Assembly (NCBI RefSeq): GCF_015500095.1
Contig: NZ_CP062983.1
Span: forward strand, 2,170,001 to 2,234,000
Direction of reading: 5' to 3'
Length of the DNA stretch: 64,000 nt
Source: Phototrophicus methaneseepsis
GTDB taxonomy: Bacteria > Chloroflexota > Anaerolineae > Aggregatilineales > Phototrophicaceae
Position 1 is the first letter of the stretch; every line of letters starts with the position of its first letter. The notes under the pieces were generated by a model, which was not told the origin of the DNA, searched no databases, and was given only the letters and a program-made list of their open reading frames with translations. Of the stretch, positions 36,768 to 45,454 are shown piece by piece. The position numbers were made by a program, and so were the translations under genes.

Positions 36768-36802
36768 GGGCTGCTGACCACGATGTCTTCATGAAGCAGC
36801 CC
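36768..36802 (-). repeat. Second hairpin between binding protein and GH4
   Basis: GGGCTGCT (36768-36775) is complementary to AGCAGCCC (36795-36802) with a 19-base loop. With the neighbouring 14-bp stem it makes a tandem hairpin pair in the 304-bp gap between binding protein and GH4. Confidence 0.5.
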
Positions 36803-36842
36803 CTCCTGTCACGAAAAAGCTTGCCTGAGCAGTGAGACTAGA

Positions 36843-38165
36843 TTATTCAAACAGCTCGTTGACTTCTGCATTTGCAGCCGGGAGAGCTTCTTCTGCAGTT
36901 GTTTCGCCAAGGGCGATGGATTCCATCGTTTCATTCATGATGGTGGTGATTTCGCCACCGAAGTCTGTAATCGGGAAGAGGAAGGTGCCATTTTCTTCGT
37001 TGGCCTGTTCGGTGAAGGCACTCACATCCACACCCTGGTCAGCATAAACTTGCAGGGTCATGTCTGCGGCTTCCGGGATGGCCGGGAAGACGACGCCGTA
37101 TTCACCAACGACCGTCTGGCAATCTGCGGAACCGAGGTACTTCACCCATTCCCATGATTCATCCAGGTGATCCGTGCCGACCCAGATGGAATCCGCCAGA
37201 CCATTGAACATGCTCTTGCGGCCTTCAGGGCCAATCGGCAGACGAGCGAAGCCAACCGGGAAGTCGCTGCCCAGATAGCTGCTGATCATCCAGGAGCCAT
37301 CCAGGAGCATCGCGCCCTGGCCGGCCTGGAAGATGGAGAGCTGGCCCAGGTTGGTGATGTCGGCCAGGGTCGGGGAATAGCCCTTGTCCAGGTTCAGGCC
37401 GAAGTACCAAGCAATGGTGTCGATGAAGCGAGGATCATCATAGTAGTAGGTGCTGCCCCACAGTTCGCCACCGGTATGCAGCCAGCCTGTGCTAGCAGCG
37501 AAGGCGCTCCACTCGGTCTGGCCGGAGAAGCCACCAGCGCTGTTATACAGGAAACCATACTGAACCACGTTGTCCTTGTCGAAGTCCGGGCTCAGGCCAT
37601 TGTTGCCATTGGCATCCAGCGTCAGGCGAGCGACCATCTCTTCGAAGGTGCCACCGTCTTCCGGGTTCCAGGTCAGGTCATTCAGTTCTGCCGGGTCAAC
37701 GCCTGCTGCTTCCAGCATGTCCACATTGTAGATCAGTGAGACGGTATCCCAGTCCTTGGGCAGGCCATAGGTGCCGCCTTCACGCTGCCACAGTTCGAGC
37801 AGGCCATCGAGATAAATGCTGGTATCCACACCATCACGCTCGATCAGGGGCTGCAGGTCAACCAACTGTTCCAGCACAACGAACTCAGGGTACTTCGCCA
37901 GGTGATCGGTGAAGACATCCGGGGTGTCGTCTGTGAAGAAACCAGTGGTAATGGCTGTCCAATAGTCATCCCAGCCGAGTTGTTCAATTTCGATGTTGAT
38001 GCCAGGATTGGCCGCTTCAAAGTCAGCCGCGCATTGTTCATAGGCAGGCTGCTGGTTGGTATCCCACAGGGCATAACGGATGGTGACGTCTTGTGCGCTT
38101 GCAACCCCGACGATGGAGAGCAGCAACATCAAGCTCATGGTGATACTAAATATTTTACGATTCAT
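36843..38165 (-). CDS. Sugar ABC transporter substrate-binding protein (family 1)
   Basis: Exported receptor of 440 residues with a type I signal peptide (cleavage at ASA/QDV) and no lipobox. The mature protein starts with TIRYALWDTNQQPAYEQCAADFEAANPGI, typical of MalE/UgpB-like proteins. GGAG about 10 bp before the ATG supports the start. It is third in the operon, after the two permeases and before GH4, so it probably binds an alpha-galactoside such as melibiose or raffinose. Two hairpins follow the gene. Confidence 0.9.
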   Translation of the reverse strand: MNRKIFSITMSLMLLLSIVGVASAQDVTIRYALWDTNQQPAYEQCAADFEAANPGINIEIEQLGWDDYWTAITTGFFTDDTPDVFTDHLAKYPEFVVLEQLVDLQPLIERDGVDTSIYLDGLLELWQREGGTYGLPKDWDTVSLIYNVDMLEAAGVDPAELNDLTWNPEDGGTFEEMVARLTLDANGNNGLSPDFDKDNVVQYGFLYNSAGGFSGQTEWSAFAASTGWLHTGGELWGSTYYYDDPRFIDTIAWYFGLNLDKGYSPTLADITNLGQLSIFQAGQGAMLLDGSWMISSYLGSDFPVGFARLPIGPEGRKSMFNGLADSIWVGTDHLDESWEWVKYLGSADCQTVVGEYGVVFPAIPEAADMTLQVYADQGVDVSAFTEQANEENGTFLFPITDFGGEITTIMNETMESIALGETTAEEALPAANAEVNELFE

Positions 38166-38248
38166 TCTGTTTGTACTCCTGATAGATAACGCTTAATTGT
38201 GTTGAAATGTCATATATGCGTCTGCTCAGAACGCTTTGTGACCAAGGT

Positions 38249-39199
38249 TTACTTAAATCCAGAGAACTGGATGCTATCCACCACTTTGCGCCCGAAGAAC
38301 AAGAAGATCAGGACGGTGGGGACGATGGCAACCGCTGTACCAGCCATCAGGCCAGTCCAGTCTGGGGAGCCTTGCGGCGTCTGTTGGCGGAAGATCGCCA
38401 GGGCTACCGTCAGCACGCGGATATTTTCGTCGCGCCCAACAAGCAGCGGCCACAGATATTCGTTCCAGCTCTGGATAAAGGTGAGAATGCCGAGCGTCAG
38501 GATAGGACCCTGTACGAGCGGCAGTGCGACACGCCAGAAAATGCCAACCCGGGTTGCACCGTCCAGGGTAGCGGCTTCTTCCAGGTCTTTATTCAACCCG
38601 AGGAAGAACTGACGCATGAAGAAAACAGCGTAAGGTGTCATCAAGAAGAATGGTGCAACCAGGCCCGCAAAAGTACCTGTCAGGCCTGTCTGGCGGATGA
38701 AGACGAAGTTCGGGATGAACAACACGATACCTGGGATCATCAAGCCAGTGAGATACAAGAAGAAGATCCTGTTGCGCCCAGGGAACCTGAAGCGGGCAAA
38801 GGCATAGGCTGCCATCGTGCTGAAGGTCGTCTGACCCAGCGTAACCAGCATCGAGAAGATGAACGAGTTACGCAGATACAGCCAGAAGTTCAGCGTACCA
38901 GTAGAGATGTTCGAGTTACCTGCCGCCACCAGTTCGCTGGCATCAACAGAGCCCAGCACACGGCGGAAGTTCAGCAAAGTCGGATCGACTGGCAGTAAAG
39001 ATGAGGCATCGGTAAAGACTTTGCCAGGGCTCGTCAGCGCGGTTCTCAGTACCCACCAGAAGGGGAACATGATCACCAGCACGAAGATCACCAGGATAAT
39101 GCCGATCATGATGTCGCCCCACGTCAGCCGTGCGAAGAAGCGCTTCCACGCGGTGTTCATGGTGTCTGTTTCGGTGCGGGTTTGTGTCGTCGTTGTCAT
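38249..39199 (-). CDS. Sugar ABC transporter permease (MalG type)
   Basis: Inner-membrane subunit of 316 residues with six helices from about residue 30 and an EAA loop (LNKDLEEAATLDGATRVGIF). GGAGG about 7 bp upstream gives a clear start 12 bp after the MalF-type permease stops. The N-terminal threonine-rich tail (TTTTQTRTETDT) is cytoplasmic and low-complexity. An 83-bp gap follows before the binding-protein gene. The partner ATPase is not encoded nearby. Confidence 0.9.
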   Translation of the reverse strand: MTTTTQTRTETDTMNTAWKRFFARLTWGDIMIGIILVIFVLVIMFPFWWVLRTALTSPGKVFTDASSLLPVDPTLLNFRRVLGSVDASELVAAGNSNISTGTLNFWLYLRNSFIFSMLVTLGQTTFSTMAAYAFARFRFPGRNRIFFLYLTGLMIPGIVLFIPNFVFIRQTGLTGTFAGLVAPFFLMTPYAVFFMRQFFLGLNKDLEEAATLDGATRVGIFWRVALPLVQGPILTLGILTFIQSWNEYLWPLLVGRDENIRVLTVALAIFRQQTPQGSPDWTGLMAGTAVAIVPTVLIFLFFGRKVVDSIQFSGFK

Positions 39200-39211
39200 C
39201 GCAGGGCCTCC

Positions 39212-40153
39212 TTAACTGTAATCCTGCAGATCGGATTGATCTGCTTGTAAGAATCGCATCTGGATGATGGTGACGGAGATCAAGATCAGGAACAGAACCA
39301 CCGACGCAGCCGTTGCCGTACCCATGCTGATACGTCTGTTAAAGACTTCATCCATGATGTAATAGATAATCACGCGGGTTGCACCAGCAGGGCCGCCCTG
39401 GGTGGTTACGGCAATCGTGTCGTAAACCTGGAAGGACCCAATGACGGAGGTCACCAGCACAAAAGTCAGGACCGGGCGTAGAAGCGGTAACGTAATTTTC
39501 CAGAACTGTGTCCAGAGATTAGCGCCATCAATCCCAGCGGCTTCGTAAAGGGATTTAGGGATTGTCTTTAAACCAGCAAAAATTAATATCGCGTTGTAAC
39601 CGGCATATCGCCAGATGTTAATCATCGCGATCCATGCAATGGCCTGGTCTGGATCACCGAGGAAGTCCTGTTTGGGGACACCAACAATATTGAGCAGGAC
39701 GTTGGCAATACCGATCGAAGGATCGAGGATCCATAACCAGAGTAGGGCCACGATGACGTTCGGCAGCAGCCAGGGCAGGATCATGACGCTGCGCATGAGA
39801 TTGGAGATCGCATCACTGAAACGATCTAGCACAACCGCCATGAAGAGCGCGATCACCGTCTGAATGGGGATGTTCCATAGAACATACCAAACCGTTGCTT
39901 CCAGGGAGCGCCAAAAACGTTCGTCTGCGAAGATTTCATTGTAGTTATCCAAGCCGACGAATTTGGCATCCGTTAACAGATTCCACTCTGTAAAGCTAAT
40001 GAATACGGAGCGGATTGCCGGGTAGGCATAAAACAAGATGAACCCTACGACGCTCGGCAAAATAAACAGATAAGCGATTAACTTTTCGTTATCAGCTAAC
40101 CTGCTTAAGAGGGAGCTTTTCGGAGTGGATGCATTTGCGACTCCTTGAGACAT
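39212..40153 (-). CDS. Sugar ABC transporter permease (MalF type)
   Basis: First gene of the alpha-galactoside operon, 313 residues. Two in-frame ATGs exist; the one at 40153 is chosen because the GGAG at 40160-40163 lies 6 bp away, whereas it directly abuts the ATG at 40159. Six membrane helices are seen, with an EAA loop (IPKSLYEAAGIDGANLWTQF). The shared operator-like element (40260-40272) stands about 107 bp upstream, and the LacI gene ends just beyond it, so transcription of this operon is probably repressed by that protein. Confidence 0.9.
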   Translation of the reverse strand: MSQGVANASTPKSSLLSRLADNEKLIAYLFILPSVVGFILFYAYPAIRSVFISFTEWNLLTDAKFVGLDNYNEIFADERFWRSLEATVWYVLWNIPIQTVIALFMAVVLDRFSDAISNLMRSVMILPWLLPNVIVALLWLWILDPSIGIANVLLNIVGVPKQDFLGDPDQAIAWIAMINIWRYAGYNAILIFAGLKTIPKSLYEAAGIDGANLWTQFWKITLPLLRPVLTFVLVTSVIGSFQVYDTIAVTTQGGPAGATRVIIYYIMDEVFNRRISMGTATAASVVLFLILISVTIIQMRFLQADQSDLQDYS

Positions 40154-40259
40154 ACTCATCTCCTTTCGTTTCTTCCTTCGTTCGTTACCTTTGTTACTTC
40201 GTAGCTTGCAACATCACTGAATGCGTTGTTGGTGCTGTTTTTTCAATATTATCTGCGAT

Positions 40260-40272
40260 TAATTCGTATTAG
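40260..40272. promoter_or_regulatory. Operator-like element shared with the lacI promoter
   Basis: TAATTCGTATTAG, a near-palindrome centred on CG, lies between the lacI stop codon and the permease operon start. The identical 13 bp recurs upstream of the LacI gene (41377-41389). Confidence 0.68.
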
Positions 40273-40315
40273 CTTCTTAAAACAATAACTCATCCACAAT
40301 GCTTGGCCCTTTAGT

Positions 40316-41353
40316 TCATGCAGCACCGCAGGACGCACGAAGCATCAGTTGCGTCTCTAGCATAACCTGTAATTCAGAAATGGGATTGTTTTCGATAATA
40401 TCGATCAACATTTTGCCTGCGATTTGTCCTTGTTCAACTTCAGGTGCGCGGACGGTCGTCAGGGCGGGATTGATGAATTCAGCGAAGCGCATATCGTCGT
40501 AACCGACAACCGCTATGTCTTCTGGCACACGTAGGCCAGCATCCAGAATGGCGCGGATTGCGCCCAGAGCCATCAGGTCGTTCATGCCGAATACAGCTGT
40601 AACGCGTGGTGTTTCTTCTAACAACGATTGCATCGCAAGGTAGCCTCGTTCAGGTTCATAATGCCCGAAACGCAGGTAACGATCCTCAAAGGTAAGCCCG
40701 GCTTGCGTGATGGTATCTCTGAAGGCCTTGATACGCTTGTGGAGATGCACATCTCGTGGCGTCCCATAGGCGATACAGGCAATGCGTTCATGTCCCAGGC
40801 TGATGATATGTTGTGTAGCGCAACGAATGCCGGAGAAATGATCGATGCCGACAGATGGGGCTGGGGCAAGAATGCCTTCTGGTTTTTCCAACAGGACGAT
40901 GGGATATTCTTCCTTGATCAATGGCCCGGCAACTTGCTCAGCCATCTGGAAGTTCGTCATGACAATGCCTGCGACTTCGCCGCTCTTCAGCATATGGCGA
41001 ATGGTCATGATACCGTTGTAATCATTGATATGCTCGACCATCAAACGATAATCGCTTGAGCGCACGACATTGCTCAAACCCGTGATGATGTTTGGAATGT
41101 AAGGATCGCGGAAGACTTGATAGTGAGGGTTTACGAGCACGAGACCAATGTTATTGCTGCGCCCATGGACGAGTGATTTTGCGGCGGCCTGGGGAACATA
41201 ACCCAGTTCCTTGGCAACATCCAATACGCGCTGCCGGGTATCGTCGCTAATGGCAATCTCAGTAGAGCCGTTTAGGACGAAAGACACAAGTGTCTGAGAA
41301 ACCCCAGCTTCTTTAGCAATTTGTTTTTGCGTTACAAAGGTCCGCTTTTTCAT
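40316..41353 (-). CDS. LacI-family transcriptional regulator
   Basis: Repressor of 345 residues. The helix-turn-helix (TQKQIAKEAGVSQTLVSFVLNG, about residues 8-29) is followed by the hinge region (AAKSLVHGRSNNIGLVLVNPHYQVF) and the sugar-sensing domain ending in [20 protein letters not shown]. It lies upstream of, and reads in the same direction as, the permease/binding protein/GH4 operon. The same 13-bp operator-like sequence stands before it and before the operon, so autoregulation together with operon control is likely. The inducer is probably an alpha-galactoside or galactose, inferred from GH4. Confidence 0.9.
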   Translation of the reverse strand: MKKRTFVTQKQIAKEAGVSQTLVSFVLNGSTEIAISDDTRQRVLDVAKELGYVPQAAAKSLVHGRSNNIGLVLVNPHYQVFRDPYIPNIITGLSNVVRSSDYRLMVEHINDYNGIMTIRHMLKSGEVAGIVMTNFQMAEQVAGPLIKEEYPIVLLEKPEGILAPAPSVGIDHFSGIRCATQHIISLGHERIACIAYGTPRDVHLHKRIKAFRDTITQAGLTFEDRYLRFGHYEPERGYLAMQSLLEETPRVTAVFGMNDLMALGAIRAILDAGLRVPEDIAVVGYDDMRFAEFINPALTTVRAPEVEQGQIAGKMLIDIIENNPISELQVMLETQLMLRASCGAA

Positions 41354-41376
41354 AAAATTGCCGTAAACACTTAAAA

Positions 41377-41389
41377 TAATTCGTATTAG
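41377..41389. promoter_or_regulatory. Operator-like element upstream of lacI
   Basis: TAATTCGTATTAG, identical to 40260-40272, begins 24 bp upstream of the lacI start codon. This is the expected place for autoregulation. Confidence 0.68.
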
Positions 41390-41586
41390 TATGCAGGAGT
41401 ATATTGAAAGCTGGCCTCAGTGTCAAGAAGTTACTTTCCAAATTAGGTGCAGATTAGCCTCAATATTACGTATATCACCTTTCTCAGGTGATGGTTCATC
41501 GGATCAGATATGAGGTTGTGACGAGTGTGGTCATGGCGTGTAACGAATAGCCTGATGCGGTATATCTAGGCGTGGTATGAAAGTTT

Positions 41587-41615
41587 AGAAGGCGACATCG
41601 ACAGTGTCGCCTTCT
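41587..41615 (-). terminator. Terminator hairpin after the DUF2807/membrane protein pair
   Basis: A perfect 11-bp stem (AGAAGGCGACA with TGTCGCCTTCT) and a 7-base loop lie 13 bp past the stop codon of the membrane protein gene. Only a weak U-run follows. Confidence 0.72.
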
Positions 41616-41628
41616 TGAGGTATAGCAC

Positions 41629-42093
41629 TTAAATGAGTTGATAGTAGCGGCGCATGGCTGGCACCAGAGGCATGATGATCAGAAGCACAGCCAGGCCATA
41701 CAGGATGAACTGGATAGGCGCGATAGCTGGTAACGTAAAGACCTGCACCGTAAGCCAGATGACGAGCGCGATCCCCAGCAGAATCGATAGATCCCAGGCC
41801 CAATGTTCATGCGTCCAGGCTGTCAGACGGTTGAACAAAGCCGTTTGCTGTTGGGCCCATAGGCCAACCAATGTTATAAAGCTGCCGATACCCCAAACAA
41901 GGATGAGGGTCAGTCCGGGAATCGTATAGTTCTCAAATGGCGTTCTTGCAAGCGTATCGACGGGTAGTCCCATCGGTGCCCCATTAGGGTCGCTGAGCAT
42001 TGCATAGCCGCCTATCAGGCCGTTGATCCCTAAAAACAGTAGGCTCAACGATAAGACGAATAGTGGAACGATAGGTTGTTTACGTGTTGCCAT
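41629..42093 (-). CDS. Small integral membrane protein, unrecognised
   Basis: 154 residues from the ATG at 42093, chosen because GGGAG lies 8 bp upstream; an in-frame extension to 42153 has no such support. Four hydrophobic segments are visible (around IVPLFVLSLSLLFLGINGLIGG, IPGLTLILVWGIGSFITLVGLW, WDLSILLGIALVIWLTVQVF and IQFILYGLAVLLIIMPLV). No family is recognised. It follows the lipoprotein gene by 31 bp on the same strand, so the two are probably co-transcribed. Confidence 0.7.
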   Translation of the reverse strand: MATRKQPIVPLFVLSLSLLFLGINGLIGGYAMLSDPNGAPMGLPVDTLARTPFENYTIPGLTLILVWGIGSFITLVGLWAQQQTALFNRLTAWTHEHWAWDLSILLGIALVIWLTVQVFTLPAIAPIQFILYGLAVLLIIMPLVPAMRRYYQLI

Positions 42094-42124
42094 GATATGA
42101 CTCCCATGCCCGAATTGGGCGATT

Positions 42125-42793
42125 TTATAATGGGTTGATATTGGCCATACCACTGACTTGTTTGGTCACGGCAGGGTCTCCAACGTAGCTGATGTTACCC
42201 ATCCCTGCGACTTTGATGTCGAGCGTTTCATCAACCTGCACGGCTATTGTACCGTTGCCGCTGATGTCGATGGCGACATCCTCACTGTTGAGGTCCAGGT
42301 TATTAATCGTTGCCTGCCCCTTGATAATGATCGTCTGCTGGCTGACTGTACCCGTAAAGTGCGTCGAGCCAGAGCCGGAGAACGTTACTGTCAGTGCATC
42401 CAGGTCCAGATCATCCGCCACCACATCGCTGCTGCCGTTGATTTCCAGTGCATCCAGCGTATCGAACCCAACATGGAGTTGGATCACGCTGCTGGGTGAG
42501 ATGCGCGTGTTGTGTGGGGTACTCACGATTAACTGACCGTTTACCACTTCTGTCGTTATATAAGATAGAAGGTTATCATCCGCTTCGATGGTGATGCCTT
42601 CTTCGCCGGATTGCGTCAGTTCCAGTTGGGCACCCAGGTTGACCTGAATGCGAGAGAAATCATGGGCTTCGCGTGTTTCGCTGATGACGGTGCCGGAGCC
42701 AGGAATCGTTTCTATGATTTGATTCGTGAAGTCATTGCAGGCAGTTAGCAGGACGGCAAGCCCTATGAGACCCATAAAAAGGTTGTATTTCAT
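42125..42793 (-). CDS. DUF2807 (head-GIN) lipoprotein
   Basis: 222 residues from the ATG at 42793 (GGAG 6 bp upstream). The signal peptide ends in a lipobox, LLTAC, so the protein should be lipid-anchored outside the cell. The rest is a right-handed beta-helix-like DUF2807 domain: SGTVISETREAHDFSRIQVNLGAQLELTQSG, then repeated short strands such as ALEINGSSDV, VTFSGSGSTHF and VDISGNGTI-like units. Members are cell-surface proteins of unknown role. This is the only clear lipoprotein signal seen in the window. Confidence 0.85.
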   Translation of the reverse strand: MKYNLFMGLIGLAVLLTACNDFTNQIIETIPGSGTVISETREAHDFSRIQVNLGAQLELTQSGEEGITIEADDNLLSYITTEVVNGQLIVSTPHNTRISPSSVIQLHVGFDTLDALEINGSSDVVADDLDLDALTVTFSGSGSTHFTGTVSQQTIIIKGQATINNLDLNSEDVAIDISGNGTIAVQVDETLDIKVAGMGNISYVGDPAVTKQVSGMANINPL

Positions 42794-43329
42794 GTATGTC
42801 TCCACTTGTTAGAGAAGTATCGCGATTTAAATGACGTTTGTGATGCGATGGCCGGGGGGGTGCTTCCTCCTGAACCCGGCTGCCTGTGACGCATATAGAA
42901 GGTCATCTCTCACAGTGACGTTTGCGATTCATCATCATTAATTACGTTGCCTTATATGCGAAGTTGCGTTGATGATGTGCATTTCGTAGATCATAGACGT
43001 GCGTCCAGGATTTGGGGTAGTTTTTGACCACTTAAGAGTCGTTATGGACTGTCAAAAATGCCAATGATTGCTTATGAGATGTATAAAGTACGATAGACGT
43101 AACTACTTTGAAAATATGCTTGGTTATCTGTTTCATTCAATAGATTGCAGTTTGTAGAATGTCCGTGACCGCACAGGTGTCATCAGGCACGCGATAAGAT
43201 GACATTTCATCTTTGCATCTCAGTTGGATAACCATTTAATTATAGGAGTGTGTAGATTTACTCAGATTTTGGGTAGATTTTAAAGCAAATTTGAAGTTAC
43301 TCTTGTCGTTGTTGAAGTCAGGTTATGGT
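42794..43329. other. Intergenic region with no gene seen
   Basis: About 536 bp between the divergent DUF2807 and ferrochelatase genes. No convincing open frame, RNA gene or strong inverted repeat was found. It must hold the two divergent promoters, but no clear -35/-10 pair was assigned. Confidence 0.5.
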
Positions 43330-44406
43330 ATGCACGAAGCTGAAACAAAACCTATCGGCGTCATTGTCGCACAACTTGGCACCCCGGAGGCACCCACAGC
43401 AAAAGGGCTGCGGACCTACTTGGCGGAATTTTTGTCTGATATGCGCGTTATTGACTATCATCCCTTAGTCTGGCAGCCGATCCTGCGGGGCATCATCCTG
43501 CGGGTTCGCCCGAGCAAATCCGCTCGCTTATATCAACGGATCTGGCTTAAAGAAGGCTCGCCCTTGCTGGTTTATTCACAGCGGCAGGTTGAGAAGTTGC
43601 AAGCGATCTTAGGGGATCATTACCGCGTCATTCTAGGCATGACGTATGGACGCCCCAACATTAAAGACGCCGTTGCAACCCTGGAAGCCGAAGGTATTGA
43701 TCGTATACTGGTGCTGCCGATGTTCCCGCAGTATTCATCGACGACGACGGCATCTATCTATGATGCTGTTTATGATGCAGCGGCGGGTAACAGGGCCTCT
43801 TTTGCACATCAACGGAAGCGCTTTGTGCCGACACTGCGCTTTGTCGAACCTTATTATGATGATCCGCGCTATATCGACGCCATGAAGACGCACTTGCAGC
43901 AAACGATCAATTCACTCTCCTATGTGCCAGATCAGTACATTATCACCTTCCATGGCATCCCGGACCGCTATCTGCGCACAGGGGATCCATATCGTCAGCA
44001 ATGTGAGCATACGGCTAATTTACTCGCAGATGCGATGGGCTGGCGTGCTGATGAGTGGCAGATCTGTTTTCAGTCTCGTTTTGGGCCGGAAGAATGGCTC
44101 CAGCCTTATACAGATCAGGTATTAGAAGGACTGCATCATCAAGGCTATGAACGCCCGCTCGTCTTTTCGCCCGGTTTCGTCACAGATTGCCTTGAAACAC
44201 TGGATGAGCTGGGGAATGAAGGCCAGGAGCAATTTGAAGAAGGCGGCGGCCATCCTGAGACGTACCATCTGGCATCTTGCCTGAATGATCACCCTGCGTG
44301 GATTGATACGATGGTTGAATTGGTACGCCAGAATGCCCTGGGATGGGCACCTCAGGAACACGAGGAAGCCGATTTACTACCTAGTTTTTCCGTGCACCCC
44401 AATTAA
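43330..44406 (+). CDS. hemH: Ferrochelatase
   Basis: Inserts ferrous iron into a porphyrin (protoporphyrin or coproporphyrin) at the end of haem synthesis. 358 residues from the ATG at 43330; an in-frame TTG at 43291 is less likely. Family signatures are present: GVIVAQLGTPEAPT at the N terminus, SPLLVYSQRQ, the active-site histidine in TFHGIPDRY, QSRFGPEEWLQP, and the conserved glutamate in SPGFVTDCLETLDEL. It is a single-gene unit; no other haem genes lie nearby. Its product would supply the cytochrome bd encoded at 32-35 kb. It ends at a bidirectional terminator. Confidence 0.95.
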   Translation: MHEAETKPIGVIVAQLGTPEAPTAKGLRTYLAEFLSDMRVIDYHPLVWQPILRGIILRVRPSKSARLYQRIWLKEGSPLLVYSQRQVEKLQAILGDHYRVILGMTYGRPNIKDAVATLEAEGIDRILVLPMFPQYSSTTTASIYDAVYDAAAGNRASFAHQRKRFVPTLRFVEPYYDDPRYIDAMKTHLQQTINSLSYVPDQYIITFHGIPDRYLRTGDPYRQQCEHTANLLADAMGWRADEWQICFQSRFGPEEWLQPYTDQVLEGLHHQGYERPLVFSPGFVTDCLETLDELGNEGQEQFEEGGGHPETYHLASCLNDHPAWIDTMVELVRQNALGWAPQEHEEADLLPSFSVHPN

Positions 44407-44414
44407 TCATGAAA

Positions 44415-44445
44415 AAGCCGCCTGTGATCATGACACAGGCGGCTT
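44415..44445. terminator. Bidirectional terminator between hemH and the small membrane gene
   Basis: A perfect 12-bp stem (AAGCCGCCTGTG with CACAGGCGGCTT) and a 7-base loop; a U-tract follows on the minus-strand transcript. The minus-strand gene's stop codon (44428-44430) lies inside the loop. Confidence 0.88.
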
Positions 44446-44784
44446 GAACATATCGTAAGTGTTGATCTCTTCGGCCTGTTGACGTGTCATAACGCGCAGG
44501 TATTTCGTCTGATAGCGGTTGTTTTGTAGGATTTCCAACACGACCTGAATGATTTGACCAAAGGCTGCTAATCCAAGTGAGATCAAAAAAGAAATGAAGA
44601 TAACGCTAAAGCCCAAGATCGCAGTAGGCATCCCAATGACAAGTGCGCCAGGAAAATAATAAATATCGGCTGATTCCATGATAATATCGATGCCTGAAAG
44701 GACGCCCACAAATAATACGAGTGCTGCCGATAGGAGATAAAGCGCTCCCAAAATCCTCAAAGCTAAGTAAGGCCGATCTGTCAT
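44428..44784 (-). CDS. Small membrane protein, unrecognised
   Basis: 118 residues with two strong hydrophobic stretches (about residues 9-31, LGALYLLSAALVLFVGVLSGIDI, and 45-75, ALVIGMPTAILGFSVIFISFLISLGLAAFGQ) and a charged cytoplasmic tail (ILQNNRYQTKYLRVMTRQQAEEINTYDMF). No family is recognised. Its last codons form one arm of the terminator shared with hemH. Confidence 0.6.
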   Translation of the reverse strand: MTDRPYLALRILGALYLLSAALVLFVGVLSGIDIIMESADIYYFPGALVIGMPTAILGFSVIFISFLISLGLAAFGQIIQVVLEILQNNRYQTKYLRVMTRQQAEEINTYDMFKPPVS

Positions 44785-44897
44785 CTTGAACTCATTTCTA
44801 TTCTATACAGATTCCAATATATACCTTAACTGTATTACAGGAAGGCTTGCTGCCAGCCTTAAGAAGCAGCGGTTTTTAAGCTGCGAATTTCAATTGG

Positions 44898-45368
44898 ATG
44901 GATAGCGCGATGACATCCCCACATATGGCTATACCTACCCAGAAAGGGACTTATATCCTCCATATGCATTTGCCCACCCACGCACACCTGGTCATTGGGC
45001 GCTTAGGGGCTTATGACTTTGCTGAAGGATGGTATCTCTATGTAGGGAGTGCTTTCGGGGCGGGTGGGCTGCGTGGGCGCTTAAAGCATCATCTTGCCCA
45101 CGTAACTAGGCCGCATTGGCATGTTGATTATCTGAGGCAGGCGGCCCCTGTGTACGAGGTGTGGTATCTCGCCAGCGAAACGATTTATGAACATGCCTGG
45201 GCCCAGGTACTGAGAAATATGGACGGGGGGCATGTGCCAGTGAGCCGCTTTGGCGCTTCTGACTGTCGGTGCGAAAAACACCTGGTTTCTTTCTCGTTCC
45301 CGCCTGATTTAACGTTATTTTGCCAGCAAGCAGGCGTCACATTACAACGATATGCTGTGTCATCATGA
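44898..45368 (+). CDS. GIY-YIG-like DUF123 protein
   Basis: A 156-residue protein of the DUF123/COG1833 family, distantly related to GIY-YIG nucleases. The GTYILHMHL and GWYLYVGSAFGAGGLRGRLKHHL segments correspond to the GIY and YIG elements and the catalytic-arginine region. HWHVDYLRQAAP and a C-terminal GASDCRCEKHL complete the family pattern. Start choice is uncertain: ATGs at 44898, 44910 and 44925 are in frame with no strong ribosome binding site, and the conserved part begins after the third. The cellular role of this family is unknown. Confidence 0.82.
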   Translation: MDSAMTSPHMAIPTQKGTYILHMHLPTHAHLVIGRLGAYDFAEGWYLYVGSAFGAGGLRGRLKHHLAHVTRPHWHVDYLRQAAPVYEVWYLASETIYEHAWAQVLRNMDGGHVPVSRFGASDCRCEKHLVSFSFPPDLTLFCQQAGVTLQRYAVSS

Positions 45369-45370
45369 CG

Positions 45371-45390
45371 GGCTGCCATTGCTGGCAGCC
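45371..45390. terminator. Hairpin between convergent genes
   Basis: GGCTGCCA and TGGCAGCC pair around TTGC, 3 bp after the DUF123 stop codon and 65 bp from the end of the convergent membrane-protein gene. It lacks a U-tract, so termination is possible but unproven. Confidence 0.55.
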
Positions 45391-45454
45391 ATGCCACGCT
45401 CACTACACCTTCTGGAGAGATAAACGCCAGAAGTAAACGCCTTGATGCTTCTCA

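Noticed and set aside
38166-38248. AACGCTTAA at about 38186 as an operator for the second binding-protein gene
   Set aside because: The match to the cluster motif is short and there is no independent sign of a promoter in this 83-bp gap.
38207-38998. A 263-codon open frame on the plus strand
   Set aside because: It lies wholly opposite the well-supported MalG-type permease and the translation is low-quality, charged and repetitive. It is a shadow frame.
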